Source: Paenibacillus sp. JQZ6Y-1 (GTDB taxonomy: Bacteria > Bacillota > Bacilli > Paenibacillales > Paenibacillaceae). Taken from it: a stretch of DNA of 64,000 nt. Both the position numbers and the translations under genes were made by a program. The notes beneath the pieces were generated by a model. The model worked only from the letters and a program-made list of their open reading frames with translations, had not been told where the DNA came from and did no database searches. How positions within the stretch are numbered: the stretch's first letter is position 1; each line of letters begins with the position of its first letter. Below, one piece after another: positions 8,083 to 19,570 of the stretch. The stretch covers positions 62,001-126,000 of the forward strand of contig NZ_JBFDUZ010000003.1 in NCBI RefSeq assembly GCF_040719145.1. Reading direction: 5' to 3'.

Positions 8083-9063
8083 TTAGGATTGGATGACCGG
8101 CTGCTGCGAAATCAGTGCTTCGATCTCATGCACGGTAGGCATCGCGTCGGACGAGCTGTGCTTACTAACAACGATGGATGCAGAAGCGCTGCCATATTTG
8201 AGTGCGGTTTCGATGTCTTTACCGCGAATGATTGCGTACAGAAAGGCGGACGCATAGGAATCGCCTGCACCGAATGTTTTTAGCACTTTGGTTTTGTAAG
8301 CGTAACCACGATAAGTTTCACCAGTGCTTGTATAAGCGTATGAGCCTTCTACACCATGCTTGATCACGACCAAACTGACACCCTGCGCGAACAATGTTTG
8401 GGTTGTTTGCTCATTGGAGCCATTCAAGGCATTCTCCATCGCATCGTATTCGTCGCGTGTACCGATAACGATATCGCTCTGCGCGGCAACGAGTGAATAA
8501 TATACTGCCGTTTCGGCTTTGGATGTCCATGTATATGGACGATAATCCAGTTCAAAGGCGACTTTGACACCATTGCGACGTGCATAATGGATCGCCCGCA
8601 ATGTCGCTTCACGGGAAGGGCTTTTCGCCAGTGCAGTACCGGAGATCAGCAGCAGCCCTGCCTGCTTGATATACGCTTCGTCAATCTCTTCCGGTCGCAG
8701 ATACAGATCAGCCACATCGTCACGATACATCAGGATGCTGCACTCATCAGGGCTTTTGATTTCGGTAAACGCTAGCCCAGTCTTATGCCCTTCCTCATCA
8801 ACAACGAAATGGGAAGCATCAACGCCTGCCAGTTCCATATATTTGCGGATAAAGCGTCCATGCTGGTCATCTGCGATCTTGCCAATAAAGCCCGTCGTTA
8901 ATCCAAGGCGAGCGGCACCGATGGCAATATTCGCTGGTGAACCACCTACATATTTGGAAAAGGTCATCGTTTCTTCCATGGGACGGTTGTATTCGACAGC
9001 ATTCAGGTCGATACATGCCCGTCCAAGGGTCACAAGCTCAAAACGTGGGGTCTTGTCAGTCAT
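8083..9063 (-). CDS. iolC: 5-dehydro-2-deoxygluconokinase
   Basis: A PfkB/ribokinase-family kinase of 326 residues. Signature 1 is GGSPANIAIGAARLG near residue 40. Signature 2 is TFGAGDSYASAF near 266, with the catalytic Asp. IolC phosphorylates 2-deoxy-5-keto-gluconate at O-6, making the inducer that releases IolR and the substrate of IolJ. ATG at 9063 is preceded by AAAGGAGC. It lies 20 bases downstream of iolB and about 37 bases upstream of iolD, consistent with a polycistronic message. Confidence 0.96.
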   Translation of the reverse strand: MTDKTPRFELVTLGRACIDLNAVEYNRPMEETMTFSKYVGGSPANIAIGAARLGLTTGFIGKIADDQHGRFIRKYMELAGVDASHFVVDEEGHKTGLAFTEIKSPDECSILMYRDDVADLYLRPEEIDEAYIKQAGLLLISGTALAKSPSREATLRAIHYARRNGVKVAFELDYRPYTWTSKAETAVYYSLVAAQSDIVIGTRDEYDAMENALNGSNEQTTQTLFAQGVSLVVIKHGVEGSYAYTSTGETYRGYAYKTKVLKTFGAGDSYASAFLYAIIRGKDIETALKYGSASASIVVSKHSSSDAMPTVHEIEALISQQPVIQS

Positions 9064-9082
9064 TAGGTTCAGCGCTCCTTTA

Positions 9083-9904
9083 TCAATCGCGATTCAGAAT
9101 CCATTCATGATCCGGGTCATTGTAGAATTTCCAGATACGTTTCGGACCTGCCATTACATTTAAATAGTAGGAAGTGTATCCGTCCGGCACACCTACGGGA
9201 TGATACCCCGCTGGAACGATCACCACATCGCGGTTCTCCACCGCCATCGTCTCGTCCAAACTACGATCATCCGTATACACGCGCTGGAACAGAAATCCTT
9301 GCGGCGGGTCGATCTCATGATAATACGTTTCCTCCAAAAATGACTCGTCTGGCAGCTGGTCACGGTCATGCTTGTGCGGCGGATAACTGGAGAAGTTGCC
9401 GCCTTCCGTATACACCTCCACCACGAGTAAGCTGCTGGCGGAAGGATCATTGTCTGGCAAAATGTCATGGACGGTGCGCTGGTTGTTGTATTTGCCGCGT
9501 TTGACGATACCGACATCGGATGCGGGCAGCAGCTTGGTCGGCAAAGCTTCTAGCGATGGCGAATAGCAAAGCGCTACCGTTGCACCAGAAATGCCTTCTA
9601 CAGTGAACGATTTGCCACCAGCAATAAATACGCTGTCTGTTGGCTTACGTTCAAATACGCTGTTACGCGTACCAATCTCAGCAAAATGATGATCACCCTC
9701 CGTCACGGTAATCTTGCCAGTGACAGCAACGATGCAGCATTCTTCCGTATCCAGCGTTTCTTCATAAACAGCTCCATCCGTCAGATCAAGCAATTTGAAG
9801 CCTACATATTCAAGCGGTGCATTCGACGTAAGTACTTCCTGTACAACGGTAACGCCTGTTTGCGGCGATGCAGATTGCGGTTTGCGTAACAGATGACTGG
9901 TCAC
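9083..9904 (-). CDS. iolB: 5-deoxy-glucuronate isomerase
   Basis: A 273-residue cupin-fold isomerase converting 5-deoxy-glucuronate to 2-deoxy-5-keto-gluconate. The KduI/IolB family pattern is visible: SYPPHKHDRD with two metal His near residue 180, EETYYHEIDPPQGF with Glu and His near 200, and PAGYHPVGVPDGY near 240. The start is GTG at 9904 with AGGAGGG six bases upstream, a strong site that makes this non-ATG start credible. It follows iolA and precedes iolC in the operon. Confidence 0.95.
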   Translation of the reverse strand: MTSHLLRKPQSASPQTGVTVVQEVLTSNAPLEYVGFKLLDLTDGAVYEETLDTEECCIVAVTGKITVTEGDHHFAEIGTRNSVFERKPTDSVFIAGGKSFTVEGISGATVALCYSPSLEALPTKLLPASDVGIVKRGKYNNQRTVHDILPDNDPSASSLLVVEVYTEGGNFSSYPPHKHDRDQLPDESFLEETYYHEIDPPQGFLFQRVYTDDRSLDETMAVENRDVVIVPAGYHPVGVPDGYTSYYLNVMAGPKRIWKFYNDPDHEWILNRD

Positions 9905-10009
9905 TTTGTACCCTCCTGTTGGCTTGAAGCTGATTTATAGTTCAGTTCGCTGCACGAAGCGTCATGTGCAAGATGTATGACGCTTCCGTGTAGCAACAAT
10001 GGGATGTAA

Positions 10010-11485
10010 TTATTCGAAGTCAGGTTGTGGATAGCGAGCAGTTACGACCTTTTTACGTGTATAGAAGTCTACGCTGTCTTTGCCGTTGGCATGTAGTGTA
10101 CCGTAGAACGACGATTTCCAGCCTGAGAATGGGAAGAATGCCATTGGTGCAGGAACGCCCAGATTAATACCCAGCATACCAGCGTCGATATTTTCACGGA
10201 AATATCGGATCGCATTTGCATTGGAGCTGAACAGACACGCGCCGTTTGCAAATTCCGAACGATTGGCGATCTCGATCGCTTCTTTCAGGTTTTTGACGCG
10301 AATGACAGATAGTACTGGCGCAAAGATTTCGTCTTTCCAGATCGTCATATCCGGTGTGACATTTTCAAAAATTGTTGGGCCGATAAAATAACCATCGTCG
10401 GACATACGCTCACGACCGTCGGTCAGCAACGTAGCACCCTCTGCAATACCTTTTTCAATATATTGAATGGTGCGCGTTTTGTTCTCTTCACGGATAACCG
10501 GCCCAAGGAATACACCATCGTCCAGACCGTTACCAATCTGTACATTGATCGCACGCTCTTTCAGCTGCGCAATAAATTCGTCAGCGATGCCGTCCTCTAC
10601 CGTTACAACCGCACATGCCATACAGCGTTCGCCTGCGGAACCGAAAGCAGCGGAGATAACGTTCGTCAGTGTATCATCCAGATTTGCATCGTTCAGCACA
10701 ATGGTATGGTTTTTGGCACCAGTGAGCGCTTGGACACGCTTGAGATGTTCACTGCCTTTTTTGTATACATATTCTCCAACTGGCTTAGAGCCGACAAAGG
10801 AGATTGCTTTGATCTCTGGATGCTCCAGTACGCCATTCACCACATCATGAGCGCCGTAGACGATATTGAATACACCATCGGGCAATCCGGCTTCGGAGAA
10901 CAGTTCAGCCAGCTTTTCGGTCAGTAGTGGCGTACGCTCCGACGGTTTTAGGATGAATGTGTTGCCGAGCGCAATCGCCATCGGGAACATCCAGCAAGGC
11001 ACCATCATCGGGAAGTTGAATGGAGCAATTCCGCCGACCACACCAATCGGGTAACGGTAGTTGGCTGCTTCTACGTCTGTAGCGATGGATGCGAGCGAGT
11101 CGCCCATCATCAGAGTCGGTGCGCCAGCAGCAAATTCCACGTTTTCAATACCGCGTCCGACTTCGCCGAGTGCTTCCGTTAGATTTTTGCCATTCTCTAA
11201 TGTGATCAGACGAGCCAGTTCTTCTTTGTTCTGGCTGAGCAATTGCTGAAAGTTGAACAAAATGCGCGCACGTCTTGGTACAGCCACCTGCTTCCATTGT
11301 TCAAACGCTTGGCTGGCAATCTGTACAGCGTGCTCGACATCCTCCTTCGTGGAAATCGGAACCTGACAAATCAGTTCTTTGGTCGCTGGATTGTAAACGT
11401 CTTCATATACGGTTGTATTACTCTCCACCCATTTGCCACCAATGTAGTTTTTCAACTTACGTGCCGTGCCTGTCAATGTGGTCAT
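10010..11485 (-). CDS. iolA: Methylmalonate-semialdehyde dehydrogenase (acylating)
   Basis: A CoA-acylating aldehyde dehydrogenase of 491 residues that turns malonate semialdehyde into acetyl-CoA, the final step of the pathway; the family also acts on methylmalonate semialdehyde. Seen: IGGKWVES at the N-terminus, [10 protein letters not shown] near 155, and the nucleophile Cys in [11 protein letters not shown] near 290. I choose the ATG at 11485 because GAGAGGAG precedes it and the protein then starts [10 protein letters not shown]. An in-frame ATG at 11533 lies inside the operator region. It is first in the iolA-B-C-D-H-J unit, driven by the promoter at 11566-11594. Confidence 0.95.
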   Translation of the reverse strand: MTTLTGTARKLKNYIGGKWVESNTTVYEDVYNPATKELICQVPISTKEDVEHAVQIASQAFEQWKQVAVPRRARILFNFQQLLSQNKEELARLITLENGKNLTEALGEVGRGIENVEFAAGAPTLMMGDSLASIATDVEAANYRYPIGVVGGIAPFNFPMMVPCWMFPMAIALGNTFILKPSERTPLLTEKLAELFSEAGLPDGVFNIVYGAHDVVNGVLEHPEIKAISFVGSKPVGEYVYKKGSEHLKRVQALTGAKNHTIVLNDANLDDTLTNVISAAFGSAGERCMACAVVTVEDGIADEFIAQLKERAINVQIGNGLDDGVFLGPVIREENKTRTIQYIEKGIAEGATLLTDGRERMSDDGYFIGPTIFENVTPDMTIWKDEIFAPVLSVIRVKNLKEAIEIANRSEFANGACLFSSNANAIRYFRENIDAGMLGINLGVPAPMAFFPFSGWKSSFYGTLHANGKDSVDFYTRKKVVTARYPQPDFE

Positions 11486-11536
11486 GATTGAACTCCTCTC
11501 AACATTGCGGAATGTAAATGAATAGGTACGCATTTT

Positions 11537-11558
11537 GTATTTGGTTATATCTTGGTCA
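11537..11558 (-). promoter_or_regulatory. IolR-like tandem operator at the iolA promoter
   Basis: On the minus strand, two adjacent 11-mers (TGACCAAGATA and TAACCAAATAC) match the Bacillus IolR half-site WRAYCAADARD, as I recall it, at 10/11 and 9/11. They sit just downstream of the -10 element, across the expected transcription start. Confidence 0.65.
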
Positions 11559-11565
11559 TATTTGT

Positions 11566-11594
11566 ATGATATACAACAAACAAATCATCGTCAA
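11566..11594 (-). promoter_or_regulatory. SigA-type promoter of the iolA-B-C-D-H-J operon
   Basis: On the minus strand, TTGACG (11589-11594) and TATCAT (11566-11571) are separated by exactly 17 bases. The predicted start is near 11559, inside the IolR-like operator, leaving a leader of roughly 70 bases before iolA. Confidence 0.75.
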
Positions 11595-11649
11595 CCCTAT
11601 TCCATCGCCAAACTTGATCATTTTGTTGGAACATTTTAATATACATGCG

Positions 11650-11685
11650 AAAAACCCTTTTAAATCAAGGTGTAACAGGGTTTTT
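11650..11685. terminator. Hairpin insulating the divergent iolA and iolR promoters
   Basis: AAAAACCCT and AGGGTTTTT form a 9-bp dyad with T-runs on both strands, midway between the two divergent promoters. No gene ends here. It may stop stray transcription in either direction. Confidence 0.5.
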
Positions 11686-11730
11686 ACAGAGTAAAAAATC
11701 TATCTTTCCACTCTTCATTCCTCGCTTCAT

Positions 11731-11758
11731 TTGACACATGCTAATAAATTGATAATCA
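11731..11758 (+). promoter_or_regulatory. Candidate iolR promoter
   Basis: TTGACA at 11731-11736 is a perfect -35. The -10 is weaker (TAATCA at 11753-11758 with a 16-base spacer). Position relative to the operator at 11759 supports it. Confidence 0.5.
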
Positions 11759-11780
11759 TATATTGATTATATTTTGGTTA
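11759..11780. promoter_or_regulatory. IolR-like tandem operator at the iolR promoter
   Basis: Read on the minus strand, two adjacent 11-mers (TAACCAAAATA and TAATCAATATA) each match WRAYCAADARD at 10/11. The plus-strand block 11763-11785 is 20/23 identical to 11541-11563 at the iolA promoter. The site would allow autoregulation of iolR. Confidence 0.65.
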
Positions 11781-11821
11781 TATTTTATATTAGTATCATC
11801 AAATTTTATAGGAGAATGTCT

Positions 11822-12574
11822 ATGAAAGCGAGACGTCTACAGGATATCGAGGAATATATCCACTCACAGAAGAGCGTCACACTGGATGAACTGTGCGTAC
11901 GCTTTGATGTATCCAAGAACACGATTCGCCGCGATATTAACCAAATTGTCCAAAAGGGCTCCATCGAAAAAGTATACGGTGGCGTGACATCCGCCAGTGA
12001 GCTTGTTCCATTTGAGAATCGGAATATCCGCAATCAGTCCAAAAAGAACGAAATCGGACGACTAGCTGCCGCCTGTATTGAAGCACATGACCTGATCTAT
12101 ATTGATTCTGGCACAACCACACGCAATATTATTGATCATCTCGACCCCATGCTGCCGCTGACAATTCTGACCAATAGTTTGGATGTGATCAATGGCGTGG
12201 CGGACATGCAGCATATTACGCTATTAGTCATCGGCAACACGTATAAGCCGAAGACGCGTTCCTTTGTTGGCATGGACAATCCGCTGTCTCTTCAAAAGTA
12301 CAATGTGACCAAAGCATTTATGGCGGCAACAGGTGTCAGTATGACGCACGGCTTGACCAACTCCGATCTGCTGGAATACGAGATCAAAAAGGTGATCGCT
12401 GAAAAGGCGCAAAAGCTGATTCTGCTAGTAGATAATAGCAAATTAGGCAAATCGACACTGCTCACCTATGCAACATTGCAGGATGTAGATATTCTGATCT
12501 CATCCGATCCGCTGGATCATGATTATCGCAGCTTTTGTGAGGAGCATCAGATTACGCTACAATACCCGTCGTAA
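11822..12574 (+). CDS. iolR: Inositol operon repressor IolR
   Basis: A 250-residue DeoR-family repressor. The helix-turn-helix FDVSKNTIRRDINQI lies near residue 28, and the effector pocket signature IDSGTTT near 95. Long identical blocks with Bacillus subtilis IolR as I recall it (VYGGVTS, LVPFENR, KTRSFVGMD, HGLTNSDLLEYEIKK) make the call specific. IolR represses iol genes; the inducer is 2-deoxy-5-keto-gluconate-6-phosphate made by IolC. Start: ATG at 11822 with ATAGGAGAA upstream; the in-frame ATG at 11774 lies within the promoter. It is divergent from iolA and probably co-transcribed with the tautomerase gene 39 bases downstream. Confidence 0.95.
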   Translation: MKARRLQDIEEYIHSQKSVTLDELCVRFDVSKNTIRRDINQIVQKGSIEKVYGGVTSASELVPFENRNIRNQSKKNEIGRLAAACIEAHDLIYIDSGTTTRNIIDHLDPMLPLTILTNSLDVINGVADMQHITLLVIGNTYKPKTRSFVGMDNPLSLQKYNVTKAFMAATGVSMTHGLTNSDLLEYEIKKVIAEKAQKLILLVDNSKLGKSTLLTYATLQDVDILISSDPLDHDYRSFCEEHQITLQYPS

Positions 12575-12613
12575 TAGCTAGCCCTTATTTTCATTATTCA
12601 GGAGGAATTATAT

Positions 12614-13003
12614 ATGCCATTATTACGTTTTGATGTGATAGAAGGACGAAGCCCAGAGCAGCTTCAAGTGCTGCTGGACACTGCTCATTATGCAATGGTG
12701 GAAGCGTTTACTGTTCCAGCATCCGACCGTTATCAAATTGTCAGCCAGCATCCAGCGCATGAATTGGTGATACAGGATACAGGGCTTGGCTTCACACGTA
12801 CGAAGGATGTTGTCGTACTGACGATTACTAGCAAGCAGCGCACACCAGAGCAAAAACAAAAGCTGTACGCACTGCTGGCGGAACGTCTGGAACAACACTG
12901 CGGCATCGCGCCAACGGATCTGATGGTATCGATTGTGGAGAACGGCGATGCAGATTGGAGCTTTGGTCAAGGACGTGCCCAGTTCCTCACGGGCGAGTTG
13001 TAA
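12614..13003 (+). CDS. Tautomerase-family protein
   Basis: A 129-residue protein of the larger Tautomerase_2-type group (4-oxalocrotonate tautomerase superfamily). The mature N-terminus would be Pro-2, the catalytic base of the superfamily (sequence [13 protein letters not shown]). The C-terminus has [19 protein letters not shown], typical of the group. AGGAGGAATTATAT precedes the ATG. It is 39 bases behind iolR with a terminator after it, so the two are likely one message. These enzymes interconvert keto and enol forms. A role on a keto or enol intermediate of inositol breakdown is possible but only inferred from position. Confidence 0.82.
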   Translation: MPLLRFDVIEGRSPEQLQVLLDTAHYAMVEAFTVPASDRYQIVSQHPAHELVIQDTGLGFTRTKDVVVLTITSKQRTPEQKQKLYALLAERLEQHCGIAPTDLMVSIVENGDADWSFGQGRAQFLTGEL

Positions 13004-13197
13004 GCTTGGTATGAATATTGTGTGGGAGTATGCGCCCTTTGTGCTTCATCATTATATGATTAGCAGGATCATATGATGAACATGATCATGTGATGCGTTG
13101 GCTTCATTACTCTGTTCTCGATAGCAACTAATATGCGATGGCGCTGATGCTCTTTTCCAGTTAATCACTGTAAACGATCCAGCACCCTAATATGATG

Positions 13198-13241
13198 CTT
13201 GCTCTATCTCGGATGCTGACGATAGAGCAAGCGTTTTTGTT
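13198..13241 (+). terminator. Terminator of the iolR-tautomerase unit
   Basis: CTTGCTCTATC (13198-13208) pairs perfectly with GATAGAGCAAG (13221-13231), followed by CGTTTTTGTT. The 11-bp perfect stem and T-run are textbook. Confidence 0.85.
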
Positions 13242-13281
13242 CGGTGTTTTGTTTGGATTTGTTGTACATCCAACATCAATA

Positions 13282-13307
13282 ACCCGGATGCAGTTACACA
13301 TCCGGGT
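13282..13307 (-). terminator. Hairpin downstream of iolI, possible terminator
   Basis: ACCCGGATG/CATCCGGGT, a 9-bp perfect dyad with an 8-base loop. On the minus strand it is followed by TATTGATGTT, a poor T-run, so termination is uncertain. Confidence 0.4.
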
Positions 13308-13451
13308 AATCTCGCTATGCGTGAAGCAATCTAGCCATACCTAGCTGTATAAAATATCTAGATCCTATGCTAGCTAGTGCCTCCTACCATTGTCTATCTC
13401 TTCATTACCTGTGTTTACCTGTCTCTTCGAGAGCTAATTTTACCTCCTCAT

Positions 13452-14303
13452 TCAGCGGACAGCTTGACTCGTAGGGTAATGGCGGGAAATGACCGACAGC
13501 GTCGTTTCCTTCGCGGTACGAATCGTTTCCTCGGCACTGAGCTTGTAATATTCGGGACGAAATAGCTCCACCGATACCGCACCATCGTAGCCTTTTCGTT
13601 TCAATGTAGACAAAATAAAGTCCAGATCAATCGCACCTTGCCCCGGCCACACACGATCTTCATCCGTCAGAAAGCCGATGGGGAAATCCTCCGTATCGTC
13701 GATATGCAAAATAAAGATCTTCGACACATCTGCCTGCTCTAGATCTTCACGCTTGGAACCCATCGCATGAAAATGGAAGCAGTCCAGCACCAGACCTACA
13801 TTGTCGCGGTCAACTGCCTGCACAATATCATATGCCTGACCGAATGTATTGACTGTGCATTGTGGATGTCCCACATACTCCAGCGCAATACCGATACCGT
13901 ATGGCTTCGCCAGATCAGACAACTCGCGCAGCACCTGTACACTGCTCTCACGAATGTCTGCTTTGAGGAATTTTTGCTCTGTTACTAGCGGTACGGCAAC
14001 AATATACTGCACGCCCAGCTTGCTGCCTTTTTCCAGCATATCGACAAATTCATTGCGAATCTCAGCATACTCCGCTTCTGAACGATTGTTGAAGAACACC
14101 AGCGCATTGAATGCCAGCGGCTTGATATGATGGGTGTCAAAATAATGGATCAAATCCTCTAGCGTATGATCCTGTAGATATTCTGGCAGCTTATCCATCG
14201 TGCGAATCTCAATATAGTCATAGCCATACTGCTCACAAAGATCCAGATCAGTGACTAGATTGGAGTTCTCTAGTGTCGTTGCCTGATTAAAGCAAAGCTT
14301 CAT
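13452..14303 (-). CDS. iolI: 2-keto-myo-inositol isomerase
   Basis: A 283-residue TIM-barrel isomerase that converts 2-keto-myo-inositol (scyllo-inosose) to 1-keto-D-chiro-inositol, letting D-chiro-inositol enter the pathway. Seen: YDYIEIRTMDKLPEYL, VGHPQCTVNTFGQAY, LDCFHFHAMGS and IDDTEDFPIGFLTDEDRVWPG, blocks very like Bacillus subtilis IolI. The metal site comprises Glu, Asp, His and Glu from these motifs. Two adjacent ATGs exist; I choose 14303 because the family begins MKLCFN and GGAGAG lies eight bases upstream. It is the last gene of the iolE-T-G-I unit. Confidence 0.95.
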   Translation of the reverse strand: MKLCFNQATTLENSNLVTDLDLCEQYGYDYIEIRTMDKLPEYLQDHTLEDLIHYFDTHHIKPLAFNALVFFNNRSEAEYAEIRNEFVDMLEKGSKLGVQYIVAVPLVTEQKFLKADIRESSVQVLRELSDLAKPYGIGIALEYVGHPQCTVNTFGQAYDIVQAVDRDNVGLVLDCFHFHAMGSKREDLEQADVSKIFILHIDDTEDFPIGFLTDEDRVWPGQGAIDLDFILSTLKRKGYDGAVSVELFRPEYYKLSAEETIRTAKETTLSVISRHYPTSQAVR

Positions 14304-14437
14304 CATTGACTCTCCTCTCGCTACCTCTATGCTTGGTATATTCTACGTCCGTATCGCCCTATACAGAAAAGCAGGAATATCGCATCTCCATCAACGGCAC
14401 TCTGCCCCATCCCTGCCATATCAGTCGTTCTTCACAT

Positions 14438-16969
<2,532 letters not shown>

Positions 16970-16980
<11 letters not shown>

Positions 16981-17896
16981 AGGATTCATCTCCTTTTGGC
17001 TGCTGTTGCCGTGTAAGCAATGTTTCATCAATATACTTGCGTGCCATCAATGCGTATTCCAACGGGTGTGCCACATCAGGGTCCTGTTCTGCTTCTACAA
17101 CGATCCAGCCGCTATACTTCTGCTGAATTAGAAAATCATATACCTCACGAAAATCAATACAGCCATCACCCGGAACCGTGAACATGCCACCAAGGAAGCA
17201 ATCACGAAACGACTTGCCCTGATTCCGGCAATCACTCAAAATGTCGATTCGCGCATCCTTAAAATGCACATGACGGATACGCGCCATATGCTTACGCAGC
17301 ACAAGCATATACTCACCATCGGATACATACATATGACCGGTATCATATAGCAAATGCACATACGCCGGATCTGTACCATCCATCAGACGATCAATCTCGT
17401 CCGCCGTTTGCACCCCTGTACCCATATGATGATGAAACACGAGCAGCAACCCATATTCCTCGGCGATTGCACCCAACTGATTCAATCCGCTACATAGCAG
17501 CTGCCATTCCTGATTATTGAAGTATGGCTTGTCGGCGAATACATTGCGATCCAATCCCTGCACACTGTACGTTTGCTCCGACACCACAATCACTTGGGCA
17601 TGTACCTGCTGCAAATACTCACATTGAAGACGGAATGCCTTCTCCACCTGCTCCAAACCATCGCGGATCAGGAAGCTGCTAAACCATTGACCAGCAATAC
17701 GCAGCTTACGCAATGTTAATTCACGATTCAAAATATCCGGCTTCGGAAAAAATCCCCCTACCTCGGTACCTTGAAAGCCAGCCACAACAATGTCGCTCAG
17801 CAGATGCTGCAATGTATTCCCTGCCCCAATTTCCGGTATATCATCGTTACGCCAACCGATGGGTGCAATGCCCCAATCAATAACCTTCGCTGTCAT
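16970..17896 (-). CDS. iolE: Inosose dehydratase
   Basis: A 308-residue TIM-barrel dehydratase turning 2-keto-myo-inositol into the trihydroxycyclohexane-dione used by IolD. Family features: [17 protein letters not shown] at the N-terminus, EVGGFFPKP near 50, [11 protein letters not shown] near 155, [11 protein letters not shown] near 185, and HVHFKDAR near 212 with candidate metal ligands. I use ATG at 17896 because AGGAGG lies six bases upstream; the in-frame ATG at 17911 precedes that site. It is first in the iolE-T-G-I unit, behind a promoter overlapped by a cre site and followed by an IolR-like operator. Confidence 0.94.
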
Positions 17897-17926
17897 ACAT
17901 GGCCTCCTCATCTATACAGATGGTGA

Positions 17927-17948
17927 ATTAATGATCAACTTTTGATTA
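17927..17948 (-). promoter_or_regulatory. IolR-like tandem operator at the iolE promoter
   Basis: On the minus strand TAATCAAAAGT (11/11 to WRAYCAADARD) is directly followed by TGATCATTAAT (10/11). Placed 31-52 bases before iolE and just downstream of the predicted transcription start, as at the other two iol promoters. Confidence 0.7.
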
Positions 17949-17960
17949 CTATATGATTAG

Positions 17961-17989
17961 ATATTATTATTAAAAGCGCTTTCAGTCAA
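17961..17989 (-). promoter_or_regulatory. SigA-type promoter of the iolE-T-G-I operon
   Basis: On the minus strand, TTGACT (17984-17989) and TAATAT (17961-17966) are separated by 17 bases. The spacer is almost filled by a cre-like palindrome, so CcpA binding should block RNA polymerase directly. Confidence 0.75.
17971..17984 (-). promoter_or_regulatory. cre site (CcpA) in the iolE promoter
   Basis: TGAAAGCGCTTTTA on the minus strand matches the cre consensus TGWAANCGNTNWCA at 13 of 14 positions. Its place in the promoter spacer predicts glucose repression of inositol uptake and first catabolic steps. Confidence 0.7.
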
Positions 17990-18145
17990 TCTCATTTTAA
18001 ATATTTTTCATTCCTGTTCCATAAAACACATATTTGGAACTATATTATGAAAATATACGCGAAAAAGTTATGACTATCTACTTATGTTAATGAGTATATA
18101 TTGAGTAACTTCATCAAAACTATGTATACATCTATGATTCGTACT

Positions 18146-18177
18146 AAAAAAGCCACTCTGCATTATGCAGAGTGGCT
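18146..18177 (-). terminator. Terminator of the MFS gene at 18208
   Basis: Perfect 12-bp stem (18151-18162 with 18166-18177), three-base loop, followed on the minus strand by TTTTT. Located 30 bases past the stop codon. Confidence 0.85.
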
Positions 18178-18207
18178 GTGTGTTATTTTTCTATGCTAGT
18201 TCAGACC

Positions 18208-19509
18208 TTACGATTGTTGAACTTCTGCGCCCCCATGAGTAGTGGACGTGCCAGCTGTGGTTGGTAGAGCGGCATGCTTCTCTTTTACATATATAACGTA
18301 GAGCGCCAAACTAAACAGTGCAATGCTCACCATCAACCATTGTACATACGATGGTGCGTACGTATCCAGCATATGACCCGCAGTGACGGAGAACAATCCG
18401 CCGCCGACTGCCGATCCTGCCATAAGAAGACTTGTATTGCGCGCGATATTACGCGGCATCAGCTGTTTAGCATATACAAGAGTAACAACGAACAGTCCAG
18501 ACAATGTTAGTCCGAGCAATACGATCAATACATACGATAATGCTACACTGCGATTTACTGCGAACAATGCCAGCAGCACCATCATGCCTGTCCAGTGGAT
18601 AAATAAATATTTACGATACCCGAGCTTCTCCGCTTCATATCCGGCAAACATCCGTCCGATGACCATTGCTGCCCAAAAGACCGTCACACTAAATGGCGCC
18701 GTGCTATCATCCGCTAGACCATTAACAAGCATCAGCGATGGCAAGTAGTGAACCAGACCAATATCGGTTGCACCATACAAGAAGAACAATACGATAAAGG
18801 CTGGCAGCAGCAGACTGCCGCGTACCATCATGCGACTGCGTGTTGCAGATGGATGATTCGTTGCTGCCGCAGCAACGACTGCTCCGAGCGGACCAGAAGA
18901 GGCTGCACCCGTTGTCACCGCCGCTGGTACATGCTGCTTATGCGCAGGTAAGAACAATGTCTCCACTTCACGGAACTTCATTATACGCAGGAAGATGGAT
19001 AGAATGATCGCATACACAGCAATGCCGAACAGCGCGTAATTCCACATGCCTGAAGTGATCAGAATACCAATCGCCAGCGGCAACAGCAGACTACCAATGC
19101 CAAACGCAATCTCCAGACGACTCATCGCAATCGCCGCATTCGATTTGAGACCTTCCAAAATAACCGCGCCAACCACGGTATCAATAATCCCACCAAGAAA
19201 GCCGACCAAACCAATCGCTACTAGCAATATCGACCACGATGGCAGAAAGGCAACAATCGTATAACAGATGGCGATTCCCCATGCGCCGATATGCAGCATC
19301 GTCTTTTTGGACATACGGTTTGCCAGCCAAGGCTGGATGAGCATCCCGATAATAGAAGCTCCAAATTCTACAAAAATGAGCGTTCCTGCGTCCGTGTACG
19401 CTTTGCCGTACATGGGCAACAATACGGTCAAAATGGATGCTACCGTTACTTTCACAAACCCCATCATCAGATAAAACAAACTGCCCATCAATACGAGCCT
19501 TTTCAACAC
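18208..19509 (-). CDS. MFS transporter, GlcP-like
   Basis: A carrier of about 433 residues with 12 predicted helices, of the fucose/glucose-H+ symporter type. EGLKSN...SRLEIAFGIGSLLLPL near 125-145 resembles the conserved segment of Bacillus GlcP. A hydrophilic Ala/Thr-rich loop (about 195-225) separates the two six-helix halves. The upstream GTG at 19515 overlaps the AAAGGA site, so GTG at 19509, seven bases from it, is the likelier start. Substrate unknown; location beside the inositol genes suggests a sugar or polyol. A pair of ATCGTATT repeats 21 bp apart lies 60-90 bases upstream. Confidence 0.75.
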   Translation of the reverse strand: MLKRLVLMGSLFYLMMGFVKVTVASILTVLLPMYGKAYTDAGTLIFVEFGASIIGMLIQPWLANRMSKKTMLHIGAWGIAICYTIVAFLPSWSILLVAIGLVGFLGGIIDTVVGAVILEGLKSNAAIAMSRLEIAFGIGSLLLPLAIGILITSGMWNYALFGIAVYAIILSIFLRIMKFREVETLFLPAHKQHVPAAVTTGAASSGPLGAVVAAAATNHPSATRSRMMVRGSLLLPAFIVLFFLYGATDIGLVHYLPSLMLVNGLADDSTAPFSVTVFWAAMVIGRMFAGYEAEKLGYRKYLFIHWTGMMVLLALFAVNRSVALSYVLIVLLGLTLSGLFVVTLVYAKQLMPRNIARNTSLLMAGSAVGGGLFSVTAGHMLDTYAPSYVQWLMVSIALFSLALYVIYVKEKHAALPTTAGTSTTHGGAEVQQS

Positions 19510-19570
19510 GCTCACTTCCTTTCGCTATGCACGATCATCTTGCCTATATATGTTGTCATGCTGAATAGTT

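Larger units (their letters stand above)
13004..13451. other. Convergent intergenic region, no gene seen
   Basis: About 450 bases between the tautomerase gene and iolI. It holds a strong terminator for the rightward transcript (13198-13241) and a second dyad (13282-13307) that may end the leftward iolE unit. No credible reading frame was seen in the rest. Confidence 0.6.

Noticed and set aside
18208..19509. Calling this MFS gene iolF
   Set aside because: It has its own terminator, lies outside the iolE-T-G-I unit, and resembles GlcP-type carriers more than sugar porters; inositol transport remains only a possibility.
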